Assembly: GCA_017562135.1 (NCBI GenBank)
Contig: QEYB01001208.1
Coordinates: forward strand, 310,001 to 374,000
Direction of reading: 5' to 3'
Length of the DNA: 64,000 bases
Origin: Dipylidium caninum
Taxonomy: Eukaryota > Platyhelminthes > Cestoda > Cyclophyllidea > Dipylidiidae
Shown here one piece after another: positions 38,201-51,400 of this stretch (positions are counted from its first letter, which is position 1; each line of letters starts with the position of its first letter). The notes beneath the pieces are model-generated. The model was not told the origin of the DNA. It worked only from the letters and a program-made list of their open reading frames with translations, and searched no databases. Position numbers and translations under genes: made by a program.

Positions 38201-41200
38201 GGAGAATCGTCGCGACTAGATATTAGCTTGTGAAGTGCATCTGAACGAGCGTTTATTGCCTTTATTTTTGCTACCAAATACCGTTGCGCTGCCTTTTTAT
38301 AATGTGTGGTTAATTAACCACCGCCTTTTGTGGAATTGGTTATTTCATCAGGCTTTCACATCTAGCAGACCCACTCAGGCCACCCCATTGCCCACGATCT
38401 ACTGAGCTCATGTATTTCATGATCCAGATACTAATCGGGGTTCTGAGGGCTAAACAATAAAAATATGGTCGAAGCGAAGTCCTCGATGATAATGCATTGA
38501 CCTGCGTTATAATTTGTGCAACCGGCGGGTCAGTATGTGAGCCAGTGAATAAAGTAACTCACTTGATGTTGGTAGGAATCGGCTGCGCGTCTAAAGCGAA
38601 TGCGCCGCCGTCGACTGGATGGAGGTGAGAACGCCGTGGCGACGGCCGCGGAGGACACAGAGGGAAGCCAAGTGGTGCTGGCGGGAATGCGGCACATCGC
38701 CGGCGAGAAGGATGCCATCATGCGCCGGCACTACGCCGAGGCCGCTCAAGCCGAGGAGAAGCAGGCCGCTAAGCGATGGAAGGAGGCTCTCTCCAAGCCC
38801 AACCTCAACTACAGCGATATTTTTGATGAGGTGAGACTATTCTTTCTCGCCCCCTCCTTTTGGTTACCTAATGCTTCACTTACCCTTGACCTTGTTGATG
38901 CTGTGACCTTTTGTAAGAATGGTCAGCAAACGCTCATTTTGTTTTTCAAAATCACGCCTGCTTACCTCTAGGTTTCGTACAACTTTTTTCTATCTCGCTG
39001 TATCTCTGGCATTTGGTCCATGCTCGTCATCTATCTAAACTTCGCAATCACTTAGCCATTACTAGCGTTAAATCGCTGTAGCAGAAAACAACGGGCACCG
39101 ACACGTTTCCGACTTAATCGGATTTTCTCAAAAACAACCTTTTAAGTACCCACTGAGAATGTAATAAGCTTCTGTGTGAGAATCACTGGTTACTCGTGTT
39201 CCTTTTCTGCTACCTCCAATAGATAATTTCTCTGAAACTCTATTAAACAAGAACCAATTCGGAGGTTTCCTCATTGTCTTCCCCCATTTTTGACTGTTCT
39301 TGTCTCACCGGTTGGCATTCTTTACCTTAATGGGAAATCATTTCTGCATTTAACAAAACTACACTATTGGTGCATTGCAATCATGTCTCTTCCTTTGAAT
39401 ACACTTCTTTCCCTCGCCCCTCCCCTTTTTCAAACACCCTTCCCTACTTTTGTTGTACATGTTCCCATTGTTCACTCGCAAGAATTGTCTTGATTAGCCT
39501 CAGATTGGTGAATTGCACTAAAAAAATTCATTTGGGAGATTGTTAAGATTTTGATCTCCCTTTTACATTTTCACCAGTAACAAAATATTCTGGCAAACCC
39601 ATTGGCCTTCTCTAGGATGCAGGCACTCAGTTGGGCGTGGAGATTTGGGTGATTGATGAGTTCTACCCGAAGCGATTTGAGCCCGAGGACGATGAGTACG
39701 TGGGGCATCTCTTCTCCGGCGACTGCTACATCATTCTGCAGACCCGAGAGGTGACCGACGTGCCCAAAGACGGCGGAGCGACGGGCAACCGAGAATGGCG
39801 CATCTTCTACTGGATCGGCGCGAAAGCTAGTCTTGACAAACGTGCTTGTGTCGCTATGCACGCGGTCAACCTGCGCAACTTCCTCGGCATCGACGGGCAG
39901 ACACAGCGAGAAGAACAGGGCGAGGAGTCGAGCGACTTTCTCTCCCTGTTCGCGGGCCACAAGATCACCGTTTTGGAGGGGTCCAGTGGAAGTACCGGCT
40001 TTCACATTGTCGCGTGCAAAGAAGCTATTGTTCGTATGTATCGGTGCGTTGCTTTAACTTCCACCCTCTCTCCCTTTTCATTTGGCGTATCTTGATAGGA
40101 TTGACGTACAAAATAAATAACCAAAGCTGAGGTAACTTATAACTAATCCAGTACACCAAATGATGTGCAACTTCATATTTTTTTCGTCCACCTGTCTTCT
40201 TCGATGAGGACATACTTGCCTCCAGTTTGACTATTCGACATCAAAATCTGTAAGCATAATCACTACTCATCTCAAAAATACTTCCTTATTAGCGAGTGAT
40301 CAAATCTCCAATCGCCCCTCAAAATTATCATTTATGTTATTCCACGGGTCGTTGTAGGCCGTGTGAGTCTAAGAACAAAGTCAAGGGAATGATAACTTGT
40401 CTGTCTGAAAAGCTGGTGGGTAGCACTCACTGGGATTAAACTCTTTCCTTATAGGTTGTTCGGTCAAGAGAAGACCATGTTCATAGTCTCGATGCCGGTC
40501 AGTCCGGCCAGTTTGGACCCGAAATTCGTTTACCTCGTCGACGGCGACTCCTGCCTCTACGTGTGGTTCGGTTCGAAATCGCGTCTCCTCATTCAGACAC
40601 GTGGGCGCTTGTTGGCGGAGAAGATAGCCCAGAAGGAACGATTGAACGAAGCGACCATCTCACTAGAGCACGAGGGCCGCGAGTCAACGGAGTTCTGGGC
40701 TGTGGTGATGAACTTATGGAAGCCTCCCCCCCGTCCTCCCGCCGTCGAGCATCAGGAGGAGAAACCGGTCCAGGCGATTGTTGATCATCCGAAACCCCCC
40801 ACCAATGTTCAACGACCCCCGCCCGCTCGTGACTACATTCCCGTGGATTGGAAACTGCCTCCGCCCATACTCTACGATGTCAAACTCGGTAAAGGTTACC
40901 TAGAACTCCTACAGGTGGGTCGTGTTCACCCAACTTTCCCTGACTTCCATGTCATGGTCGATTAGTAATGACTGCTCAATTAACACTCATTTTTTTCCCT
41001 AAATCTTCAACTACCAGTGTAACTTAGGATGAGTGTGTTTAAGGCTATTCGAATTAATTTTTGGAGGGTGGCCTACTCCAATTAGTCTCGGGAAACGTTG
41101 CGAGCCTGAGGCTTGCAAGGTGACCTTAGGTAGTTGAAATGCTGCTTTTTTCAAGGCCGCGGTTTAAAACACACAGGCGACGTATAAAGCCCAATTTACG

Positions 41201-44200
41201 GCATTTAGTATTTAGTCATTTAAAAGAAGATCTATTATAATGACTGTAAAAGTTGTTACTTCCGTTATTAGGTGGATCTGCCACTTGGTCAATTGACACG
41301 AGGCATATTGGATTCAGAAAACGTCTACCTGGTGGACAGTGGGGGCGAACTATTTGTATGGATGGGCAAGAAGTCGGCGCGATTTCTGCGCTACGCGGGT
41401 TTCAAACTGGCCGAAGAGTTGACTGAGATGATGCCTCGAGGCTGCTTCGGTGGTGCCGAAGACACCCTCATTGATGAGATCGTCGCGGACAGCAGCGTGG
41501 AGCAGACCGTCGCGGCGCACAAGCGACTCCTCCCACAACCTTGTCCCGAGGGCGCTGAAAGTGAGGTCTGTTCTGTTTTTCCCTTTTTTTTTATTTTTGC
41601 ACCGTCTTGAAAGGCAGTTTTAGTCGCAGTCTCTTCCAAATAGCGGAGAACTCTTTTTATGCTTCATCACGGTTTGATTGAAATATTTGGTATTAATGTG
41701 AATTGTTGGCGCTTTGTTTTTTCTCTAGGCCGAAAAGCGTTTTTTCTTGAGGTGCTTACCAAACTGACAACTACAAGTGTACAGAAAAAGGCGGTATGTG
41801 ATGTTCATCAAGGTATTAATGGTTGTAGACGGTCAAAAACTGTCAATCAAAAGTACTTTGCTGGCAGCCGCCCGCATAAGAGGATTTTTCTCCGCCATTA
41901 GTGTAGAGGTCAAGCAATATTTTTATTATGGAAAGTTTCTCAAAATCTTCTCTCTAAGTCCTATTAAATAAAAGGACTTTTAAGCAATAAATAGCACCTT
42001 GAATTTAAGCCCTATATTTCATTTCCTTTGGCGCCCTCTCATAATCTTTCGCCTGGAAAGAGGCTGTGAGTAGGGTGCGGCGGAGCCTCGTACCGTCTAA
42101 TTTTCTCCTCAGAGCTCTCGGTAAGTGAGACTGCGTTGTTTGTGTTTTTGCAGATATTTCGCGCGCAGTTTGTTGGCTGGGAGCCGGCCATGGCAGTGGA
42201 CTTTACGCGTACCGCTCAGTCGGTGACGGCGCGTGGAGCTGACCCCAACGTGATCCTGGAACGGGACCAAATCAAGACGGACCTGCGCGCTCTTCTCGCG
42301 CCCCGCGAGAACCCTCTGCCCTGGGACAAGGCCATCCAACTGATGAACGACCTCAACTATGAGCTGATCGACCCCCTCGAACTGGACGCTGAATTCAGTC
42401 AGGGCTCCCCCACTCCCTCACTTCACAATTCGTCATTCTCGATCGCAAATGGGCACCGGTGGAGCCCAAGTGGTTCGGACACTTCTTTAACAAAGACTCC
42501 TACATCGTCATTGCTCGTTACTGGGTGAGTTAAAACCCCATAGGGCAAACCGAAATGTGTTCAAAATGTTTTTTCTGCTGCCGACAAACAGTGATTAAAT
42601 GATAGCCTTTCCCCAATATATAAACAAACTAGTTTTCATTAATTTTAACATGTTTTGCCAGTGTATAGACAGTTGTTCCGTGGCTTTGATTAAAAAAAGT
42701 CATCCGATTTGCATTAAAAAACTTTCCCCTGTTCACTTTCACATCGATTTGAAAAGATGGCAATCCGACGGCGCGAGATCTGTTGAATAAGGCGGATGAG
42801 GTGCAAATTAACATACAAATTCCCCACTCTTTTCCGCCTTATTTTTCTACCATGAGGCCTAGCGTTGTCGTATTGAAGGATTCTTTTTTCTTAATTGATC
42901 AAAGGAGATTTTGTTTTGAGAACTCTTTTTTTCGTTCGCTCAACTTGTTCACACTACGCTGTCGCTGCAACCGTCTGGCCAGGTTCGAGAAATTCATAAT
43001 TCATGATTCCTGAAAAAAACCTCACTACGTACAAACAGAGGCATTTTTTGTTGATTATGGTTTAGGTGTCACAATAGCTTTTTCTCTGGAAGACTGCCAT
43101 TGTTTTGCGAACAGATTCATCATATTAACACCCACTTCTCATCTCCAGTTTTAATTCGTTCCAAAATCCTAACGTTTTCATACCGAAACAAAAGAGACGC
43201 GCAAATTTGTACGCCGTTGGTCGAGTCATAAGGAGCCTAAATCTTCTGCCTATGCGATGGAAACAAACGCTGACTGTCGGCGATGGACAGCCGATTTTTA
43301 GTGATAATTCCTTAGTCGTTCGACGAGGGTCTGAATTCACTACCGCCTTCAGGGTAGCCTCGAGTTTCCCATTTCTACTTTTGAGCCGTTTATGACGCTT
43401 ATTTAGTTCTAGAACATCAGCGTTAATTGTTTTCACTGCCTCGTTTGCCTTCAACCCTTGATCAAACAAAAAGAGTATACAATGACGTAAATCTCCCTCC
43501 TCTGTTGTTCGTCTTGACATCTTTCCTCCAAAATATTGTGATCGTAAATAAAATTTATAACTAAGCATGACCGTAGCAACAAAACTTACGTAATTGCGAG
43601 ACTGCGGCTCCGCACAAACTAGCAGTGAATGGCCACATGGAAATAATTTCGTTTACTTTTCGGTTTGGCTAATATAAAAAAGAACATAATGTGTACCGCC
43701 TCTAGTCTTACGTGCCACCAGTGCCATAAACCGGTGCTACTGGCTTTTGCGTTTGTGACACTTTATTGCGGGCTTTTAATGGCCTCACTTTCGGTGGACA
43801 GTTCAGTTATCGTAATAACGTTGGAGTTGTGCAATAACCCTCCCGACTGATGTCAATCAAGGCCCGTAAATGAATGTCAGCCGCCATGTTTCTCTTTTTT
43901 CTTTTTACCAATTCCGGACAAAGTAGTATTGCATTGTGGGATCTCTGAGTGGGACAAATTAGTGGCCAAATCCCCTGATGGTAGATCATGCCTTTTGCCC
44001 AACGGTAAGCGATGATTAGTCTGTGTTTTTTGTACTTAACGTCCTTGATCTCCATTCAGACTTTCATTTTTATGCGCTTTTTAACCTAAATTGCCCACTG
44101 TAAATGGTAATTTGCTGAATAGACAGACGTGAGAGGTGCCGCGATATCGCATCTTATGGTCCGGAAAAGTTCAGTATAGTTGAGTGAGCGGTTGCAAAAA

Positions 44201-45983
44201 TGGGATTCCGCGTAGGCAGGCCTATGCCAAATATTTATCGCCCATTTCTCTCCATCAGGACGATGAACTTTCCGTGGACAGTGCGGAAGCCAGTAAAAAG
44301 ACCGAGGATGGAGAGGCCGCGATGGAGAAGCCCGAAGGGCGAATGGAAGGTGCCTGTGAGGGCGACGAGGCGGAGGAGGATCCGACGAAAACAGTGGTCT
44401 ACTTTTGGCAGGGTCGAGAGGCCTCTGAGCTCGCCTGGCTAACATTCAATTTCTCACTTCGTAAGGACATGGAGGCGCGTCTTTCGCGTAACCCAAATGC
44501 AAACGGACGCCCCCTCAGTGTGGAGTTCAAACGCGTGAGGCAGCAGCAGGAGGACATGTACTTCCTCGCCCACTTCCTCCGCAAGATGGTCATCCACTCG
44601 GGCAGTTACCGCGACCGCGAGTCCTCCGAACGCCTCAACAAGACACACTTCTACCATCTGCGCATGAATGGCAATCCTATCGCCACGAGGTGCCTTGAGG
44701 TGTGCGCTCACTTGTTTACCACCACTTCTCTGCTGGTATAGATTGGCGCACAATGGGAAATCAGTCGGAATAGGGCGTTTTCACTTATGAGTAAATTTAA
44801 AGAAGAATACGGACTTAACTTGTTTTTCAGTGACCTTTGGTAAGGATTGAAAGTTACTCGTGGTGAACTTTGGACTGTAATGTAAAATGAGCTGTTTACT
44901 CTGGCCTACTCACTCTGAAGCTCGCACATTTGTAAACACTGTGGCACCACGGGGACTCAAGTGTTCAAACACAACCTCTGCAGCGATAGTGTTCCGCGTT
45001 TCGTGCCTCTCCGCCGTGGGCCACGGCGCAAAAAAGGGAGTTATCCACCGCGCTCATAGCTTTCGAACTGCTTTGCGTATTTTGGGATGGAACGCCTTCA
45101 TGCCTCGAGCTATTGTGGATTTTTCACTTGAAGTGGAGCTCATAAACTCCGCCTATGGGCGCCAGTATTGGTTGAATACCTTTTTTGTGTTTTTTTTCTG
45201 CCTCATCGCTTCCGATGAGTGTGGTTTTAGGGACTCCATTCAATTGTACACGGCCAATTTCACCATATTAAACTATAAATTGAGAATTCACGCACGATAG
45301 TCTCTTCATAGGTCAAACCCGCAGTGAACACTCTGAATTCATGCTTCTCATATATCCTGCACATTCCCAAGAAGATGGTGGGCGGCAACAAAGACCAAGT
45401 TTTCATTTGGACAGGGGATTCCGCGCATCCAGACGACAAAAAACTTCTTCTCGCTGTCTGTGATCAAATCTACGATGAGGTGTGTTGACTAAACACATTT
45501 CCTTCCCTGATTACGTAGTGTGACTTTCAAACCCCGTCTTTGTAGTCTAACACCGAGATCAGGGTGGTGTCGGAAGGTGAAGAACCTGGCGCGTTTTGGA
45601 CGGCATTGGGCGGCAAGGGCAAATACGACAAAACCGCCGAATACATGCAGTACGTGCGTTTGTTCAGACTGTCCAATGACGCCGGTTACTTTCACGCCTC
45701 GGAAAAGTGCGCTGACTTCTGTCAGGACGACCTGGTCAATGACGATGTCATGCTGCTTGACAACGGCGAGCAAATCTACCTCTGGCTGGGGCGCAAGACC
45801 TCTGACGTGGAGGTGAAGCTATCTCTGCAGGCTGCCAAGTTGTACAAGGAGCATATGACGCGTGCCCAACCCTCTCGACCGCGCCAACTTAAGCTGACTG
45901 CCAAAAACGCTGAACCCTTCCTCTTCCGCCGTTGCTTCCACGGATGGGGGCCCTTCTATGAGCCCAAGGACTGGTCGGGCTAG
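35209..45983 (+). CDS. FLII: Flightless-1 (LRR plus six gelsolin-like repeats)
   Basis: Eleven exons: 35209-35924, 36585-36984, 37284-37549, 38576-38830, 39616-40043, 40455-40914, 41272-41565, 42154-42524, 44259-44699, 45312-45479 and 45546-45983. The protein has about 1,412 residues against about 1,270 in vertebrates. Flightless-1 is a gelsolin-superfamily actin regulator that also acts with nuclear receptors. The start FLRGLDLSGVNF matches the family N-terminus. Leucine-rich repeats fill the first three exons (for example LADLDLSHNQL and LEYLNLSYNQLVSIPSGL). A basic linker ends in NLNYSDIFDE. Gelsolin repeats follow: IWVIDEFYP, WRIFYWIGAKASLDK and HAVNLRNFLG (G1); FVYLVDGDSCLYVW (G2); VYLVDSGGELFVWMGKKS (G3); FGHFFNKDSYIVIARYW (G4); VVYFWQGREAS (G5); FCQDDLVNDDVMLLDNG (G6). 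The C-terminus FLFRRCFHGWGPF is typical. A proline-rich insert (WKPPPRPPAVEH onward) separates G2 from G3. Exons 1 and 8 each need one extra base (near 35575 and 42408) to stay in frame. Confidence 0.96.
37550..38575 (+). other. Intron 3 of flightless-1
   Basis: This 1.0-kb AT-rich intron lies between the end of the LRR region (KKGK|GTTAAA) and the basic linker exon (GGTAG|GAATCG). Nothing else was recognised in it. Confidence 0.75.
42541..43671 (-). mobile_element. Degenerate mariner-family (Tc1/mariner) transposon in flightless-1 intron 8
   Basis: An element of about 1.13 kb bounded by TA dinucleotides (42541-42542 and 43670-43671). Its inverted ends are imperfect: GGGCAAACCGAAATGT at the left and, on the minus strand, GCCAAACCGAAAAGT at the right. 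The minus strand reads a mariner transposase in broken frames. An N-terminal helix-turn-helix starts at about 43523 (RRTTEEGDLRHCILFLFDQG), followed by a second HTH (SDPRRTTKELSLKIG). The first catalytic region is TGDEKWVL. Next come FLEPGQTV, the second catalytic region YDNARPHG and the third PHPPYSTDLAPSDCHLF. The D,D34D set is therefore visible but interrupted by several stops and frame changes, so this copy cannot make transposase. It lies 16 nt after the exon-8 donor, antisense to the host gene. Confidence 0.88.
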
Positions 45984-48440
45984 ACGAATGCGTACGAAGT
46001 CACAGCCACACCTTTTTAGGCTCTCCTGTCCCCGCAGTCTACTCCGTTACGCTATTATTATTATTATTGTTAATTCTCACGAATGGTATTGCATTCGCCG
46101 ACTTCTCGTGGTTTTCTGCAAATAGCTCGATTTGTTACCCTTGCCAACTGAAAGAACTTTCCTGACTGTTTTGTTTATTTTTTTAAGGACACAGGTGGGT
46201 ACAATTGCCGAATACTGACGCAGTAGAGATGTAGGAGGCTACTGGGATTGACCTGGAGGATGTGCTCTCGAGCATTGGCATGAAACTCAGACAAGACGCC
46301 TCTCTTTTCTCATTTATGGCTCTTGGCACTTCGTGGCGGGAAAACCGTTTCTGGGCAATCAGGGAAGCAGGAGGCATAGCCGGAGTTCGCCAACACGCCG
46401 TGGTGGTGCATTGAGGAAAACGACCCCAGCAGTGAACCATCGAACCCATTCTACGGGTCGATAACTTCTTCCCCAAGGTGTTTGAACGACCCAGAAAAGT
46501 GGAGGGCCATAACATCACAATATGGGATAAAGAGGTTTTGTTTAGGGCCCATCTGAAGTTACTAGGGGGTCGGTGAATCTCCATGTAGCTCCGCCGAGAA
46601 CTTGTCGAGATGAACGTCGTCGTTAACGTTATCTGTCGACCTTTTCGCAGTGCATGAATTCATGATGGTGGTTTGACCCTGGTAAAAGGCTCCACTGTTA
46701 CCGTTTGACCTGTTTTAGGAACGAGTCGTTAGCACTCGAATAGTAGCCTACGTTGTAATGGGCACGGGAGGTCCGCTTCGGAAAAGGACGAGGTAGGTCG
46801 AAAAAGTTTGTGCTTACCAGCCGCTCCACAGTTGTGTGCTTTCCTTTTCGAAAGTTGGGCTCAAATATCAGCAAACACTTTAAACTCGACTCCGCTCACC
46901 ATGAAATCGGTGCGGCGGTCCCATTTACCAACTAACAGAACGGAATGAACTTAAAGGGGATGCATTGTCTTCCGTCCCTTTACCAAAAGCATTTAGGTGA
47001 TGCACACCTTGAAGGGCACCGAAGTAAACATAGGATGGCGCACTAATTCCGGGAGATGTGTACGTGTGTTAGTGAGAATGCCATCAAGCATTTCGCGGGG
47101 GCTAAAATTGTCCAAATTTGTAAAACCGGTTGCTTGAAGATTCGTGCGAAATTGCGCAGCAGAACATTACCAAAGTTCATGAAATTGTACGACGAATTTA
47201 TGCAGTAAAATACAAAGGGAATAGGTGGGTGAGATGGAGGAAAGTATGAAAGATGAGATGAACCTGGATCAAGTTTGCCCACGCGTCCCGCGCAACCGCA
47301 ACGATTGTTAAAGGTACTTCCTCTAAAGCACTGACACTGCTGGTAAGTCACTGTGCACTTCGCTCATTTTCACTAACACGGAACGCACAGTTCTACATAG
47401 GCTGGGTCAGTAAGACCATAAGACCCCGTCTTTTCCGCCAAAAACACCAACACAAATACTGTTCCCCTGTCGCCTCCGCTTCCTCCCCCCTCCCCCATCA
47501 CACATGACTCCGCAGCCAACATGTCAGAATGGTCCGCCCTCCCACACTCTCACGCTGCCACCTGCCGCACCCCCCTGCCCGCCCCACACCCGTCCGTCAT
47601 GCGACAGCTCGGTGGAAGGGGAAAGCCTTCTCGTGCCTCCCACACACTCGTTGTTTGTCCCGTATCGACAAGCCAGGCCGGTCTGTCAAGCCGCCTCGCG
47701 ATGCCACGACTCGAGAGGCGTTCCGCCGTAGATGGAGATTCCCTCGTCGGAAGGAAGAAATGCCTGCACTCCGCGCCAGCGACTGCCCGATGCAAGGGTC
47801 TGTCGCCAAAATCTCACGAAAATCTCTCCTCGACGTCGACCTAACGCAGGTGACAAACATCGACCTGTTTCGGGTGGTATCCTCTGAGAGAACTTTCCCA
47901 GACAGTCGACTGGTGGAGCGGATTTAATTCCGTTTTCCGGAGTGCCCTGGAACTGCGAATCCAGGCGCCGGATAGAGACTACGGGAAACCCCCCATTTCC
48001 TGCTAATTATGATGGAGGAATTTGTGTTAAATATTCGAATTCCTCTTGCAATTTCAATCGCAACCGATTCCAATCGGTGAACTGCAAAGACTTCAAAGGC
48101 TGACTTCACCAAAAGTGTAACCTTGTCTTAAAGTTTCGTTCGCTCTTGTACATAATTAGCCCCTACATCCTCTTGCAGCGTGACGCACCAATTTTTAATT
48201 CATTCCTCCTTACTCGGACAATGTGAAATTGTTTTTGCAAATTCTGGTTCTTCCAAAAAATTGTCCTAAAATAATATTTTAAATCTGTCGCAATCACATT
48301 TTTAGCTTAGATTTGCTGAGATTCTATGTTTTCACCGAACGCAATGGCTTTAAACTTTTTAGCACCCCGAGATTTGTTTTTTTTTTGAATAGGGTGCGTA
48401 GCGCTTCATTGAGTTGTTGTGTGCGACACGTCCGTTCGGG
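45984..48440. other. Spacer between flightless-1 and golgin-97
   Basis: This 2.5-kb plus-strand intergenic stretch should hold the flightless-1 3' UTR and the golgin-97 promoter. A short ATT run lies at about 46053-46067. A GC-rich block at 47460-47860 has several overlapping open frames in both directions, none with a recognised motif. No AATAAA was found close to the flightless-1 stop. Confidence 0.5.
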
Positions 48441-51400
48441 ATGTTTTCCGAATTACAGAGTAAAATTTCGAAGGATAAAAATAGGAATGTGAATTGTGAT
48501 TCACGCTCGATTAGGAGCTCCGTGGCAGGTTTGTTAGTATTTTGTTTTTAATTTCTGAAGTGCTTTGATATCGGCACCAATGTTTCTGCTGTCGGTGCAT
48601 TTTCCTGCACCATTTTGTTAGAATTCAGGCTTACTCGGATTTTAAGTCTCTTTTTCTCTGCCACATCGATTAAATTTGATTGACCATCTTTATATTTTTT
48701 CTAATAATAATCCTTACTTTAAAACTATCATTTCATATAGAGGCTTGTTTCTTTTTAAAATCTAAGCGGTCTTATTTAGCGACCACCAGTCTGCCCATGG
48801 AAAATAACAACAAGTGTTAATAACTGTTAGTGGTCCAGTAATTTTTAACTAGGCCGAAAGCTAGGAATACCCGGGATTAGCCTTAACTATTGTCTTTTTT
48901 CCCACGAAAACCATTATATGCTCTGCCGAATATTGCTTTACGACTTATACATGGTATCCTTGTGTCAATTGTTTATCTGTTTTTGCTTCGCCTATGTATT
49001 TCTGTCCACCGTTATACATTACAAATCAAATTATTCTCATAGAATTTTGCACTGTAAACCTTGTCTTTCCATATTCATACGTTAATTGTGGTTTACTAAG
49101 GGTCTACAATGGGCTCAAACGAGTCATTGGCCAGTTTAAATTCCGCAAATACGGTATGTTTTGCGCCTTCTATGATTAATTTAGCATCGGAAAAGCGACC
49201 GTATAAAGTATCTTGAAGCTAAGGTCGCCGAACTAAGTGTCTTGCTACGCCAAAAGAATACTTCCTTAGAAATGTCGGCTAAAGAAATTGACAAACTGAG
49301 AAGTGGTGAGTCATTTAATTTTCACCTCACCTCATTTATGATAGAGCTACAGAAGTCGACTATTTGTGCGGAGAACCTAATAGTAGATACTAAGATTGAT
49401 ACCAGTAAGGAACAACTCGAAATCGCTGAGGTAATAAGATCAATGTCGTAAAACGTTTTTGTTCTGTGTATTTTGGTATTCTGCCTTTTTTTTGATAAAC
49501 AAGACATCGTCCTTACCTCTAGGAGCGCTCAGATTTGAGCAGTATGCTCTCCAAGGCTGAAGCTAATCTCGCAGCAGTAGACAGACTTTCGGAAGAAGTT
49601 ATTGCCCAAAAAGATGAACAGTATCGCAAAACAATTCATGAATTGGACTCTGTAAAAAACAAAGTACATTAATATTTCATCTTGCCTTAAACTTTTTCAA
49701 CGATAACCATAACGACGTTTGATTACAGCTTGTCAGTTCAGAGAAGGAAGTGAAAGTTTTGCGTTCCCAGTTGGCAGGAAATGTCGAACAGATCGAGGAT
49801 TTATCTCGTCAGCTGGCCCAATTGACCATGGAGATTGGGGTTAAGAATACTGCCTTGGAGGATGCGAAAGCGATTCGGTGGATTGTCTAACTCATTTGCC
49901 TCTATTTTTATTATTTAAAAAAAGTAATTCGTCCATTTTTTTAGTTCTGAGATGCTTGACGCTCAGCTGGCTAGGGATGAGGAATTACGCAATCTTCAGG
50001 CTAAAAATGAAGGGTTGGAAAAAGAAGTGAAAAAATTGACTGCCGATCTAGAACAGGTATTCCTACTCACATCACTTTTGGCCTGTATTTTCTGCCCTCG
50101 GCAATCTCCATTCAACACATTCAATCGTTTTTTCACGTATTTAATATATTAATGCAAAACTGCCTATCTTTATCGCATTTGTCACATCTAATGGGCAAAC
50201 ACTAAATACACGACTTTCCCCTTGTTTCCAGTTGCAGGCGGCCCTGGTTCGACAGGAGCGCGAGACTGCAGAGGTCTCGGACAGAGCTCGTGCGGCGGAG
50301 GCGGAGACGGAAAGAGCAAAGAGTAGAGTTCGCAGTGTGGAAGTTCGCGCAAGTGAACGCGAGGCCGATCTAAAGGGATCGTGTCCGCTTGTTGGAGGAG
50401 CGTCTCGTTCTCCTCACCGAGCCCGATGCCGCACTCTTCTCGGAGCATATGGAGGAGGCCAAACTCTCCTCCGATCCAATTCCCAATGCTGATTCTCCTG
50501 AGACTGCTTCCGCAAGATGCGTGGCTCTCCTCGTAGAGGTGGTCTTCCTTATCAAAACCGGCAATTTACTGATAATTGTCGGAGTCGTAGTATTAACATT
50601 TCTGTTTTTTTGTTGCGATGGTCAAATAGCTCGTCACATTTTCTGCCACGACTTTATTTAGCTACTAGTTATGATGTTATCTTCAAATCCTAGTGTTTAG
50701 AAGTTGCCTTAAAGAATCGTTGATGGGTCGGACAAATGACTTGACGTAAATGGCTTTTTGTCTGGTTAGTAATATAGTCCTTAAAACAAGTACAAACCGT
50801 GCCATAATGTCGGTTTCAGAAGGCGTGAAACATTATTCACGTGTACCTCCAAATGTTCTTTATCATATGCTTTTTAACACAAACTGCATAGGTCCTTAAA
50901 ATCTCAGCTTGCAGTCAACCGTTGTGCACGGTACATGAGCTTTTCGTTTCTAGCGTAAATTGTTGGAAACTCGGTTGGTGGAAACTCGCAAGCATTTGGA
51001 GGAGGTTAAGACTACTTGGAACGAAAAGCTTGCCTCCCTCGAGTCTCAAATCACTCATCTAAATGAGAAAATTGCCGAAGACTCCACCGACCACGCCCGC
51101 ATGAAGGCTGAATGGGAAAATCAACAAAAGAAGGTTGAGGCAGAAGTGAGTGTCAGACTTTGACTTCTATTTATCCCTCGACAGGCTTACCTTTTGGAAC
51201 TGAACGCTCAAAGAGTGCTTTTGAGGTGTGGAATTGTTTTTTTTAAATTTGATTCCTCAATTTGTAGCAAATTCTTACACTGGCTTCACTATGCGCAGTC
51301 AGGTCGCGAACTATTTCATTTGGCTTTAAAATTATCTGCTGCACTTTAAATTTTGGTCCTGCTTCTAGGTAGTTTTTAAGTTCGTGTTTTGTAAAATACG

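Noticed and set aside
46183..46584. Minus-strand open frame of 133 codons after flightless-1
   Set aside because: Neither strand gave a recognisable family. It is possibly a decayed repeat, but this cannot be supported.
47521..47927. GC-rich open frames proposed as the first golgin-97 exon
   Set aside because: The CAG|GTGACA donor is in the wrong phase for the exon at 49101. The exon at 48441-48528 fits both phase and family N-terminus.
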